From the NCBI RefSeq assembly GCF_051020975.1, contig NC_135039.1, forward strand, positions 12,498,692-12,562,691: 64,000 nt of DNA, in the 5' to 3' direction. Origin of the DNA: Osmia lignaria lignaria. Its lineage: Eukaryota > Arthropoda > Insecta > Hymenoptera > Megachilidae. The first letter of the stretch is position 1. Every line of letters begins with the position of its first letter. A program made the translations under genes and the position numbers. The notes below the pieces were generated by a model. That model ran no database searches, was not told where the DNA came from, and saw nothing but the letters and a program-made list of their open reading frames with translations. Positions 45,796-56,967 of the stretch are shown piece after piece.

Positions 45796-47757
45796 TTATT
45801 GTGACTGCTGTCGCGCTTCCCTCACTTAACAATGAAAGAAACTTATCCCTATACCCTAAAAGCAGTTCCTTAGATATCTAGGTATAGAAAATTTCTTTTC
45901 TTCTCAACAAATAATCTTAATCCTTCAGAAAGAAGTACTTTCGACCCGGTGCCTAACAGTAACAGAATATACCTTTCTATTTGTTCAATTATCGACAAAT
46001 CACATCCCTCGTCGGTGGATCGGACAAATCGAATTAATTCTCGGCCGACGGTCCATCTTACCGACAGAGCAACTTTCTCTTCGATAATGTCGGTTTTTAG
46101 GCGAAATCGTGACCGGTTTAGCTCCGATAGAGCGATCCGGGTTAACTTCGTTGGGCACTTCCTCACGGTCCGGACCGATTAATTTGTCCAAGCCGAGGAG
46201 AAATCGTCGTGACACGAGCGGAGCGTCGTGTATCGATTCTCGCAGAGAACGCGTCGAAACATATAGAGCTACTCATTTTTCTGGACCCGGGGTCTAATTG
46301 AAAGTCATCCTCGGGCGAACACTTTCGTCCGATGGGGCACATAAGTTTTGAGGGGACAGGAATGTTCATTTACCGGCAGATTCCTCTCGAATTTACGACT
46401 TGACGTAGTCGACCGAAAAGATTTGTCGAGCACGCGGACCGATTTTATGACAGGGACCTGACTTTTTTCTATCCTGAAAATCGATCCTGTTCATTTTTCA
46501 GGACCGAAACGAACCGGATTCGCTGAAATATGGAGAATTTACAATCACCTTTTGGCTTCTGAACGTGCATCTTTATTACTGTTGACTTAAAAAGTTCGAT
46601 GGATTTTCGCTTCTTCGATGAGCTTCGCGGAAAACTTCGAAGCTTCAAAGCTGCTTCCCTATGATTGAATTTTCAAATTTTGAATTTTCATTAGAAAATA
46701 TTGTTTCAAATCTGTAATACCAAATGTTTTATGCAAATCCAGATTATTCCAAAAAGCATTGTTCTGCTTTTAATACCAAATTCGGTATGTTAATTTTTAA
46801 TTGTCAATTCCATTGTGCCATTGCATAATGCTTTCCCCGGAAATTACTACAGTTTTCATGCCACTTCCGTTTGCTATTGGCCAAACGATCAAACGATACG
46901 ATAAGCTCTAATCAATGCCTGGATAATAAACATTTCTCGGATTCCTGATTGCAATCGAATTTGTTCATCCGAATTAGAACTATTGACCCGTTAATTAACA
47001 GTGCAATTTACGTTCACCCAAACAACAATAAAGACTGCTGCACGATAAATGAGTGGATAAATTATACTTTGAAGATCTAAATGATGGCAACAGTTTGTCA
47101 AATTTATAATGAACCTTAATTTTTAGACAATTACAATTACTTGATAATATAATAATTTCAACCGCATGGGAACGAAAACGGATGAGGTTGGAATGGTAGA
47201 ACAGATTTGCATACAAAAGTGCGCGAGGAGAGGAGGTCTCACCTCTCGTATCGACGTGTATGAATTTTTCATTGAGTTCTCTTTCATTCGTCTTCGAACC
47301 CCTGAACCTAAATACACCATACCAAAAAGAAAAAGAAGATATTCGATCGAATAACTTTAAAGCTGAGCAACAGAAACGTTGCATGGAATTTATCGATAAA
47401 TAATCAAATGGCAGTCAATTTTAACGGTTAATTACACAAGCGTTCGCGACTGGTCAAAGTATATCCTCCCAACATAATTTAACAACGTTTACCAATAAAC
47501 GTCACGCGGGTCAATACTGTGCCTCGCTAACTACGACCTGCAGTTGCAAAATTATCCCGCAGTTAATGAGATTATAAGTTGCTGCGCGTTGACGAACTTG
47601 CGACCCTTGTTCTTACCAGCCATGGAATGGCCGGGGGCGGTGAAGCAAGGAGGAGCACCTCGGGCTTTCGAAAGTTAAGCAAGAGATTGTTCGTGATCCT
47701 TTTGATCTAAGTTTTATATATTATTTCAAATTGACAGTGAACTTTTCACTGTGGACT
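45796..47757. other. Intergenic stretch, no gene recognised
   Basis: Open frames on both strands around 45.9-46.4 kb overlap one another in a CpG-rich patch. None has a recognisable domain or convincing splice sites. Confidence 0.65.
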
Positions 47758-48368
47758 CTCCAGAGATTCATAGAGTACTATAAATGACCATTGGTTTAGG
47801 TTAGGTTAGGTTGAAAGGCATGTCCTGGAATATCCTATGAGCCTCTGTTAATTTATGTTAAGTCCAGGTTTAAAATACGATATTCTATGTTCTGTAGAAA
47901 TAACTGGAAAGGAATCCATCATGAAACGCAACATAACCTCAAAAGTAACCCAAGAAAGTCTCTCCAGAGATTCATAGAGTGCTATAAATGACCATTGGTT
48001 TAGGTTAGGTTAGGTTGAAAGACATGTCCTGGAATATCCTATGAGCCTCTGTTAATTTATGTTAAGTCCAGGTTTAAAATATGATATTCTATGTTCTGTA
48101 GAAATAACTGAAAAGGAATCCATCATGAAACGCAACATAACCTCAAAAATAACCCAAGAAAGTCTCTCCAGAGATTCATAGAGTGCTATAAATGACCATT
48201 GGTTTAGGTTAGGTTAGGTTGAAAGACATGTCCTGGAATATCCTATGAGCCTCTGTTAATTTATGTTAAGTCCAGGTTTAAAATACGATATTCTATGTTC
48301 TGTAGAAATAACTGGAAAGGAATCCATCATGAAACGCAACATAACCTCAAAAGTAACCCAAGAAAGTT
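47758..48368. repeat. Tandem array, 204-bp unit, three copies, with TTAGG block
   Basis: The phrase ctccagagattcatagag starts at 47758, 47962 and 48166, 204 bases apart, with only a few differences between copies. Each unit contains ggtttaggttaggttaggtt, three telomere-type TTAGG repeats, about 40 bases in. Confidence 0.95.
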
Positions 48369-48848
48369 GCAAGAAAACGCCAGTCATTATATTTGTAGCA
48401 TCACATTCGATATTTCTATCATTAGGGTCGTATTAAATTTCCTCGAAGAATGGATGAAACTGGAAACGTCACTTCTCGTCAAGCTCGCATTTTTCATCGA
48501 GCGTAGATAAGTGAATATCATTGAAGTTGAATGACGGATTGGCTAACGAGCAAATAGCGAACGGTTTTCCACCGTCGTTGATGTACCAATGATTTATTTC
48601 CTAGGACAAAATCGACCCGACCAGAAATTCAATTTCACCGTCGTTTCGTAACTTAATTAATTCTAATGACGAATCTAACGGTGGGGAAGTTTCTAATTAA
48701 ATCTCCAATTAACTGAATTCCGTCGGTTTGTTATTCCACCATATTGGAATCGAAGCAACGTATTCTGGTGAGAAAGTTTGCATTAGTGTACCAGTTGATA
48801 TAAGAAAGCACGTATTACTACGTTTTTTTAATTTTACCAGTATAATCC

Positions 48849-49939
48849 ACGTAGTACTACGTGATAACGTTCGTACTAAGCCTTCTTCATTATAGAAGCA
48901 CGGAATTGCGTGCTTTTGTCGTCAATTCATTACCACACGTAGTACTACGTGAGAATGTTTGCCATTTATTGTCGAGCAATTCTCGAGGGTAAGACATTAA
49001 AGCAAACCAGTAATCAGCGTCTCACGCAATCTGGTATCGCTGCAATCACCCCAAGGATGAACATGCCCCCTGGGACCGGAAACACGTGAATACTTGAATG
49101 GAATTCGTAGCACGGTCATGTGACCTTCGTGCTACCAGGGAATCCGAAAATTGCCATGATTTCACGGACGATTTCGCTCGGTTACATAAGGATTTGCCCG
49201 GTGTGAATTTTTGCACTCGGCCTGGAATCGTCGATTTCGGAATAAATTAGACGAAAGGTGCAACTGGCACGTGGCAAGAATTTTATTCCTCATCCCTGTC
49301 TATCGGGTTCGAATAATTGAACGTAGTACTACGTTATTTTGAAAAAATCCTTAACCAGAAACAATATGTCCTTTTATTATTTATTAATCTCAACGATGCT
49401 CAATGTAATTCGTCGAATCGAAAGTAACGCCTTAAAACGTAGTACTACGTTCCCTCTCTCTAGAACCTTTTAAAAACCCTTTAATCAAACTCTGTCTCGT
49501 ACACTTTACGGAAACATCATTTGTCTAGCTGCAACTCGCAAGAATTAACTCGTTCCCTTTTCCGTGTCCTGCAGAGGATTCCGAGTCTCTGGCACGTACG
49601 ATTTATGGCAAATTCAACCCCTGTCCCTCCTACTACGTTCAGCTTTCTGGTACTGGGCTCGAACGATGTCATCAATATTTATTGCAACGAACGTCAGAAA
49701 GTTTGAAATCTTCTCGGCGTGACTAACAAGTGAATGCCCGTTGTACGTGATTTTAACTGCTGTTCCTTTGAATACTAACGCCCCTGTTAAAGGGAGGGGG
49801 AGGGGGTGGGGTAACAGAGAGGAAAAATGTTCTCAAACATTGCTCGTTAGACACGGAAAAGGTGCAACGAGCAGATAGAATATGTAGTTTACATAACCGG
49901 GAGATGATTCCTTTGTTCTCTGAGAACGTAGTACTACGT
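48849..49939. repeat. Five copies of the palindrome ACGTAGTACTACGT
   Basis: Perfect 14-base palindromes lie at 48849-48862, 48937-48950, 49321-49334, 49437-49450 and 49926-49939. An imperfect relative (cgtattactacgt) is at 48811-48823. Spacings are 88, 384, 116 and 489, so this is not a simple tandem repeat, and the flanks differ between copies. Confidence 0.95.
49792..49811 (+). other. G-quadruplex-like motif
   Basis: Four G-tracts of 3, 5, 5 and 4 separated by single bases (gggagggggagggggtgggg). Such a pattern can form a stable quadruplex in vitro; whether it acts here is unknown. Confidence 0.7.
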
Positions 49940-49986
49940 GTATGGTTCGAGCTACATCAAACGTGAGTTCCTGCTTCTATTGCACC

Positions 49987-50945
49987 CTGTGATCAAGCTT
50001 CATGCATATATAGTTGCTTTATTACGAATATGGAACCACTTTCGAACTGTTTGTCAAGATTTCTAACCTAACCTAACCTAACCTCATTGCGTCGTGTTTT
50101 GCAGAAGCCGGAATGAAAGCAGAAAACGCTTCATTATCCGCTTCTTTCGCACTCTGTGATCAAGCTTCACGCATGTATAGTTGTTTTATTACAAATATGG
50201 AACCACTTTCGAACTGTTTGTCAAGATTTCTAACCTAACCTAACCTAACCTCATTGCGTCGTGTTTTGCAGAAGCCAGAATGAAAGCAGAAAACGCTTCA
50301 TTATCCGCTTCTTTCGCACTCTGTGATCAAGCTTCACGCATGTATAGTTGTTTTATTACAAATATGGAACCACTTTCGAACTGTTTGTCAAGATTTCTAA
50401 CCTAACCTAACCTAACCTCATTGCGTCGTGTTTTGCAGAAGCCAGAATGAAAGCAGAAAACGCTTCATTATCCGCTTCTTTCGCACTCTGTGATCAAGCT
50501 TCACGCATGTATAGTTGTTTTATTACAAATATGGAACCACTTTCGAACTGTTTGTCAAGATTTCTAACCTAACCTAACCTAACCTCATTGCGTCGTGTTT
50601 TGCAGAAGCCAGAATGAAAACAGAAAACGCTTCGTTATCCGCTTCTTTCGCACTCCGTGATCAAGCTTCACGCATGTATAGTTGTTTTATTACAAATATG
50701 GAACCACTTTCGAACTGTTTGTCAAGATTTCTAACCTAACCTAACCTAACCTCATTGCGTCGTGTTTTGCAGAAGCCAGAATGAAAGCAGAAAACGCTTC
50801 ATTATCCGCTTCTTTCGCACTCCGTGATCAAGCTTCACGCATGTATAGTTCCTTTATTACGAATATGGAACCACTTTCGAACTGTTTGTCAAGATTTCTA
50901 ACCTAACCTAACCTAACCTCACTGCGTCGTGTTTTGCAAAAGCAA
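49987..50945. repeat. Tandem array, 167-bp unit, nearly six copies, with CCTAA block
   Basis: The phrase gatcaagcttca starts at 49991, 50158, 50325, 50492, 50659 and 50826, exactly 167 bases apart. Each unit holds cctaacctaacctaacct, the reverse-strand telomere word, and a conserved cattgcgtcgtgttttgca. The two end copies are the most divergent, as expected for arrays homogenised from the middle. Confidence 0.96.
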
Positions 50946-51587
50946 GAATGAACGGCAGCGTTAATTTCGAAGCAGAAAACGCTTCATTATCCTCCGCCTT
51001 AATCCGTCGAACTGCAAAACAGTTGGACAGGCTGCTTAATTGTTGGGAAAGACGCTTAATACCAGGATTACGCGGTTTTGAACGTAACGCGTGGATTTGG
51101 AAGTAGCAAGACTTCCAGTGTATCATTACAGGCAACTTTGGGTACTGCACTTTATTGGATATTTGCTGCAGCATCTTCGGGAGCGATAGAAATGTTAGCC
51201 GTGTTCCCTAACCTCTTTATAACGAGGCAAGAAACATCGATACGCTGCTAGGATACACGTAGCCAGACGATATTAAAGGAAAAAGCAGACGGGAAATTAA
51301 AACACGGTACACGTGCTGTTCCTTTGTCTTTCGTGAGAAGAGAGCGGGACGAGAGGTGTAGACAGCTGCCTACCCCGTTGGGATGAGTCGATGGGGTGGG
51401 CGGATGCTGGAGGAGACTTGTATCGCTCTCCAGAGGGTGTACGTCGGTGTGCGCGCACGGAAAATCACCGACCACACTGTTCGTCGCATGGAAACGAGAG
51501 AAATCTGAATAGATCCAGCCTCGTGTGCTTCTTATGAACAGCACACCGTGGATTATTCGGGGCGCGTTGCGTTTCAGACACCGGCGG
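50946..51587. other. Intergenic stretch, no gene recognised
   Basis: A 129-codon open frame on the - strand (51248-51637) has no recognisable motif and overlaps the start of the duplication at 51.59 kb, so I leave it uncalled. Confidence 0.6.
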
Positions 51588-52142
51588 GCTAAGTCCCACC
51601 TTTCAAATGCAATGCAAAGTGGCTTAGCGATTTTCAAAGCTCGCTACGGGAGTGAACCGAGCTGTTTTGGGATGAAGATTTCAGTTATACGAAAAATATC
51701 CGTGGCTTGTTTTTGGCTTCGAACTGATTATCATAAGTTCCAGATTGGGGTATTTATATATTCTGAGTATTGCAACCAATTAGACAAATGATGTAGGATT
51801 GGGTACCCTAGGTGGTCAGACATATGACTGGTACCACAGATGATCAGACAAGGAGTAGCCTTGGTCCAGGTATCCTAAGTGATCAGATAAGTAACGTATG
51901 GTCCAAATACAACAAATGGTCAGACAAGTAATGTATGGCCCCAAGTATGATTTATGGACACCAAGTCCCACCACTGAGAAGAATTCACTGTACCACTACA
52001 TAACTTTCAAATGCAATTCAAAGTAGCTTGCTTTTTCGATCCGTGTAGAAATGAGAATTTGCGTTATCGTACGAGAAATACACGTGACGTGTTTTTGGCC
52101 AGGAGCTGATTACCATAAGCTCCAAACAGCGATATTTATGTG
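51588..52142. repeat. Diverged segmental duplication flanking a motif array
   Basis: Copy 1 (about 51588-51760) and copy 2 (about 51967-52142) share, in order, aagtcccacc, ctttcaaatgcaat, caaagt.gctt, a tttggc segment and ctgatta.cataag.tcca. Between them (51790-51960) lie irregular copies of ggtcagacaagtaatgtatgg. Copy 2 has an internal insertion near its start. Confidence 0.75.
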
Positions 52143-52547
52143 GGGACACTTGAGCGTAACAGGAAGTGAATTTACAACAGACATGCATACATTCATCAAT
52201 TTAAGAGAATTTTATTCAAATACTATAGGGCAGACCTGGGGAACATCTCCCCCACCGTCGTTGCACTGCTCCCGCCATTACTGAGGCGGTTCCCCTAACA
52301 GACCAGTCCCTGCGTGGCGCCTGAACGGCGGGACCTACAATGGGAGCTAGTATAGTAGGAGGAGCGCAGTGGAACGAGATTAGAGACCGCCTGGCTCCCG
52401 GGCCACCAGTTTCCTCGGCCTATTGCAGGCTACCAGATAGCCTGAGTGATCAAACAAAAAGAATATGACGCAAAATAAGTGGTTAGGCAAGTTAGGTCAC
52501 AGGCTGACAGACCTCATTCTTCCTCGCCAGTTGCTAAGTCCCTATGC

Positions 52548-52769
52548 CAGGCCTGTCCAAGTAGGGGAATCCACTCCTGGAACACATGCTTTGGGTCCCC
52601 TTCCAACGCTGCTCCTTCAAGTAAGCTGGGACGGTTCCGACTACCAAAGACGGTAGGAAAGACGGAGAGGCGGTAGTCGGAACCGTCCCACCTTACTTGA
52701 AGGAGCAGCGTTGGAAGGGGACCAAACACATGTGTTCCAGGAGTAATTTCCCCTACTTGGACAGGCCTG
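52548..52769. mobile_element. Fold-back element, 98-bp arms and 26-base loop
   Basis: The left arm 52548-52645 is almost the exact reverse complement of the right arm 52672-52769, with only a handful of mismatches. Arm ends read caggcctgtccaagtagggg, somewhat like hAT terminal repeats (CAG...CCAA). The preceding block (52228-52440, gggcagacctggggaacatc onward) shares the cagacctg/caggcctg word and may belong to the same element. No transposase is present. Confidence 0.85.
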
Positions 52770-55700
52770 CCCTATGCGACCCTAACCTTATTGGCTACAG
52801 AAGACGACTGGGAGTAGAATACGTGCTTCAATGAGCACGAGGCACTCCTAAATAGAATGATGGCAATACGTGATCAGGCAAGTAGAAAAAGTAAAACTAA
52901 TATGAAATAAATATTTTATTTTCCATTTATATAGTTGTATAGGTATTGATTTTCTTTGATATGTTATTTATTGAACGATCTTTTCTATCAAATAACAGGA
53001 GAATTACAATATAGCAGGGGTGAAATAAAAAATATTTCGCCTTTGGAGAAGTTTTGTATGCAAATAACGTAGGAACAGGTTTTCGGTTCCCAGGTTTACA
53101 TTTCAAAGCAATCGAAACGACGAAATTCGGTAGCTGGCTGAAATGAAATTCTACTGAAAGCCGCGGTACATCCTGCGTCCCAGTTTTCATTTTCCAACAA
53201 ATCCTTCCTGTTTTATCGAATACTTTTCCTGTCCTGTAAATCCACCCTACTCAAAGTTGTATACAGGAAAATTGAAACCGTCATAGATCGTTCGGTATCG
53301 TATCGGAAATATGTTACTCCTGCTTTTCGAAGCAATCGGCAATTCAATTAATCGTAACGGAACATTAACTTTTATCAACTCCCATTATACCTCGATGTTA
53401 CTTTGCCAGGAGAAACGGATATTTACGAGGCACAGGGTGATTCTAGCCTCGAGATTAGTGGTTCACTAGCTCCGTTGCGGTTACTACCCCATTAAACCTT
53501 TGCCTTTTATAGTTTTCACGATCGTTCAGAGCATCATGCTTCGGGATTAGTTATTCGAGCCACGAAGACCATAGACTTTACCACTTCCTATACCCCGACC
53601 TCGAAATAATCGCGTTTCCCTGAAGGAGCCCGACCTTCCGGAAGTATTAACTTTGAGTACTTCGTGCAGCAGGTTGTAAAAAATTCTTCAACATCTTAAT
53701 AGCTAAATTTGACCCCCATTATTTTACCCATAATTCATCTTCCATGCACTGCTATAATATTTCTATTAATTTTTTAAGTTTGCCTAACTTAGACCTTCTG
53801 GGATAGGTCAAGTCCCATAAAAATTTTGAAAATCTAAAATTTTGTCATTTTGAATGTTATAGAATCTTTAAATTTAAAAATGATCAAGGTCTACATTTTT
53901 GGGGAAGGTCAGGCCGACCTTGTTTCTTAACTAATTACTCCAACCTTTTTGCTTCTCAAACGACCTTGTCACTTTGTTTAACGAAACATTTCTTAAGGGG
54001 TACGTTTAGCCAGGTTTTGCAGCGACGATTTAACTAGCCATCTGCCTGAGATTTAGCCAAATGCTCAGCATCAATCTAATTAAACATCGCCATCAAGGTG
54101 TCGTCTCGTTGTCTGAAAGCCAACGTAAGATTAACTGGAAGCTACAGAGCAGTTCGCGCCAGCTTTTCGGGATTAATTTTGCTAGGGAAAAAATTCGTCC
54201 AAGGTGTTTGTATCCTATCTAGGAAATTGCAAGGATCAAGGAAGACCGGAGGATCCTCGAACTGAATCAAAAATTGAAAACAGAAACGTTGTGTTCGAAA
54301 AATTTCTGATTCCAATAATTTTCATTCTCTAGGAAACGTCGTTGTATTGTAATCTTTGTAAATCATTATTTTATCAATAGATTAATATAATACTAGATCA
54401 AAGTGATCCAGGATAGCCGTTAGTTATGGTGTTGATCAAAGCGAGTGCAACACCTATTACTTTCGACTGAAGTAATTGGTTTAAGTTTCTCAGAATCATC
54501 TGGTAAAGGCCTTCAAGGATGACGATAATCTAAGCTGGTGTTCAAAGGATCAATTATCTTGTATTACGAAATTTATGGACGTACTATCTCTAAAAGGCAA
54601 CAATTTCGGAAGAAAATTTCGTTTCGTAGAATTCATAATTCAGGCGAAACGACGTTGTTCTGTGGAGAGTTAAAGGGGTGAGGGTTAATTCAGGAGAAGT
54701 GCCATAAACGAGGGAGAAACTTTGGATTTTATAAGGAATTAAACGTTTCCAAGATGGTTGGAATACAGAAATTCACTAGTAACTTTTCCAAGAAGAAGTT
54801 TACTGTATTAATCAATGTTTTATTAACAAGAAACCAGGGGACTCATCAGTTAAGAGAGGCAACCGCGTTAAAAGTAAAGCTGCCAGCTAAAGGGAATTAA
54901 TTAAACAGGTTCGAAATTAATAAACAGAGGTGTAAAGTAATTAAATATTGTATAAATAGACGATGTTTCTTAATCAAGGGACAAACAAGAATTATATTGT
55001 AATCATGTTCATCTTTTAATTTAATTAGTACAAAATAGAGGAGGATACGAATGTTATAAATTTCATTCGTATTCCTGCTAATTTTACATTAGTTAATTAA
55101 TGATAAACAGAGGTAAAGTAATTGAAGGTGGTCAAATAGAGGTATCCCTTTGTCAGACATAAAAAAAATTTTGTACAAATGTTAGTATAAGCTCTTGATT
55201 TAATTATTCAAATTATGAAGATATTTTCTCTCAAAAGAAGCAGAGTATGTTTTACTCGAATGGCTTTGAAGTCATCCATTTGAAATCGATTAAACGGTAC
55301 AAATTACATGTTGATTTCAGGCTTGATAATTGAACGCGTGAATCATATTGTTGTTAATTAAAGATATTTATCAAATGTGTGAATTTGAATACAGACTGGT
55401 GTACTACTCTGTCTGTATGTTCGTGTCTCTTTATTTTAATGAACATACTGTAGAAATTTCGTAACTATATCCAACTTCAATTTTCCACCATGATTAACTG
55501 TTTTCAACTTTATTATATGTAGTAACGTATTACAAATTTACGTACGCAACATACAAGAAATTCAATTTACGCCTCTCATCGTTCTCTGTACATGTATATT
55601 ATGTTGTTTCATAACATAAATTTCCACATGGAATATTTCGCACGTGCAATTTTCCGTTTTAACAACTTTCACCTACATTATTTATCATTAGCCACACATC

Positions 55701-56050
55701 ACCAGATTTTACTTTATTGGAAACATTTTAGTAATTTTCTAGCTTTTTAATCTGTATATTTTGGTTATCTTTTATTCAGAATTGGTGAATTCGGTGGGGA
55801 AATCATTGAAATTATTGGTGGAATATCGGCAGATTTTTATGTTTTTTGAATTATTCTAGTGTAATTTTTACTGCTTCTGAGATATCCCTAGAAATTTTTG
55901 TTATTTTTATTCCCATTTTGCGATTCTGATGGATATATAGTGAGAAAAACATCTGAAAATATTGGTGAAATTTTTGCATTTCACCAATTCAATAAATTTT
56001 GTTGAATCTAACAAGAATATGGTGAGAAAAACGTGAAATGTTGGTGAAAA
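52770..56050. other. Intergenic stretch, no gene recognised
   Basis: AT-rich DNA with short open frames only. Near 55.9-56.05 kb the phrase gtgagaaaaac...tgaaa.attggtgaaa occurs twice, about 70 bases apart, leading up to the tRNA-like element. Confidence 0.7.
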
Positions 56051-56061
56051 AATCTTATTCA

Positions 56062-56150
56062 TCAGCGAACGGGATTTGAACCCTGGTCATTTTTATGGGA
56101 GCCCATAACACTACTCCCATGACCAAACTTCTTACCCTGCGGTCATTAGC
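56062..56150 (-). repeat. tRNA-like element or tRNA-derived SINE fragment
   Basis: On the - strand the T-arm/B-box reads agggttcaaatccc (56070-56083 region), close to the GGTTCRANTCC consensus. Upstream is a 7-bp stem atgggag/ctcccat that could be an anticodon-like arm. Loop sizes and the acceptor stem do not fit a working tRNA, so a tRNA-derived repeat or pseudogene is more likely. Confidence 0.45.
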
Positions 56151-56357
56151 TATTTTTTATATATCTGGTGTATTAATTATACAGAATAGTACAACCATTA
56201 TACACTTTAAATTTTTGCTTTAATTTAAACATGGTTTCTGATAATAACTATATACAGAGATTGCTAATTACATTCGGACCATTGTATTCTTAATCGTATA
56301 ACGATGGAATAACGTTTTAAGTGATACGAACTTGAATGTTATCTCATTGGAGTTTGA

Positions 56358-56525
56358 TTAACCACGTACTCGTGATAGAACAGTCTGAAACTTCTCCGCA
56401 AACTCGTTGAAAATGGTTTCGAGACCCGGGACCGTTTGTTTAAGGCACCATTTCGCTGTCATCGGGCTGATAAGGATTATGGCGATAACAGTCACCGTCA
56501 AGGGGGCGAACAACATCCAAACAAG
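56358..56525 (-). CDS. Terminal exon of unknown membrane protein (end B)
   Basis: The acceptor is cgttgtttctcag, the exon opens in phase 0 and runs 55 residues to TAA. It begins LVWMLFAPLTVTVIAIILIS, a strongly hydrophobic helix, then PMTAKWCLKQTVPGLETIFN and an amphipathic end. Joined to the exon at 56839-56967 it completes a hydrophobic run of about 38 residues, enough for one long or two short membrane helices. I do not recognise the family. Confidence 0.6.
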   Translation of the reverse strand, partial: LVWMLFAPLTVTVIAIILISPMTAKWCLKQTVPGLETIFNEFAEKFQTVLSRVRG

Positions 56526-56838
56526 CTGAGAAACAACGTTATCGTTAATTCGTTCGCATAATTTTGCGATCCCTGCTGCGAGGCCAAAGAAACTTTCGCC
56601 ATTTTATCCGTTTCAGTGTAAAAAAAAAGGGTCCTTTACTTTACTAAAACATGGCGTTTTTTGTTGTACCATTTTAAGGTAATACAACGAGAAATTTTAT
56701 ATGGAGAAACTTATAATTTCATGAATTATTTCTCCAACATTTATTTTTTTATTCATATGATGGCATATTAACCTCAAATACAGAACGATGTTAACATAAC
56801 CTCTAAAATATGTTTAGGTTATGATTCAACATACGTAC

Positions 56839-56967
56839 ATAAGATATCCAAGAGATAATTAGCCACCCTAACAGCACTGTACCAGCTGTATTTAGATACG
56901 GTGCGTACTCGGGTCGTAGAATATGTTGCAAACATGGTAATTTCGTGTTTAAGTCCGCCAGGATGAC
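56839..56967 (-). CDS. Internal exon of unknown membrane protein
   Basis: The acceptor is catacagtttcag and the donor gtacgtatg; 43 codons, phase 0 at both ends. It encodes VILADLNTKLPCLQHILRPE, then YAPYLNTAGTVLLGWLIISW. The 313-base intron to the terminal exon is compact. Two matching phase-0 exons with good splice sites and a continuing hydrophobic segment make chance unlikely. Family unknown. Confidence 0.6.

Noticed and set aside
45870..46369. Overlapping frames on both strands in a CpG-rich patch
   Set aside because: Mutually overlapping, Arg/Ser-rich translations typical of CpG-rich non-coding DNA; no motif.
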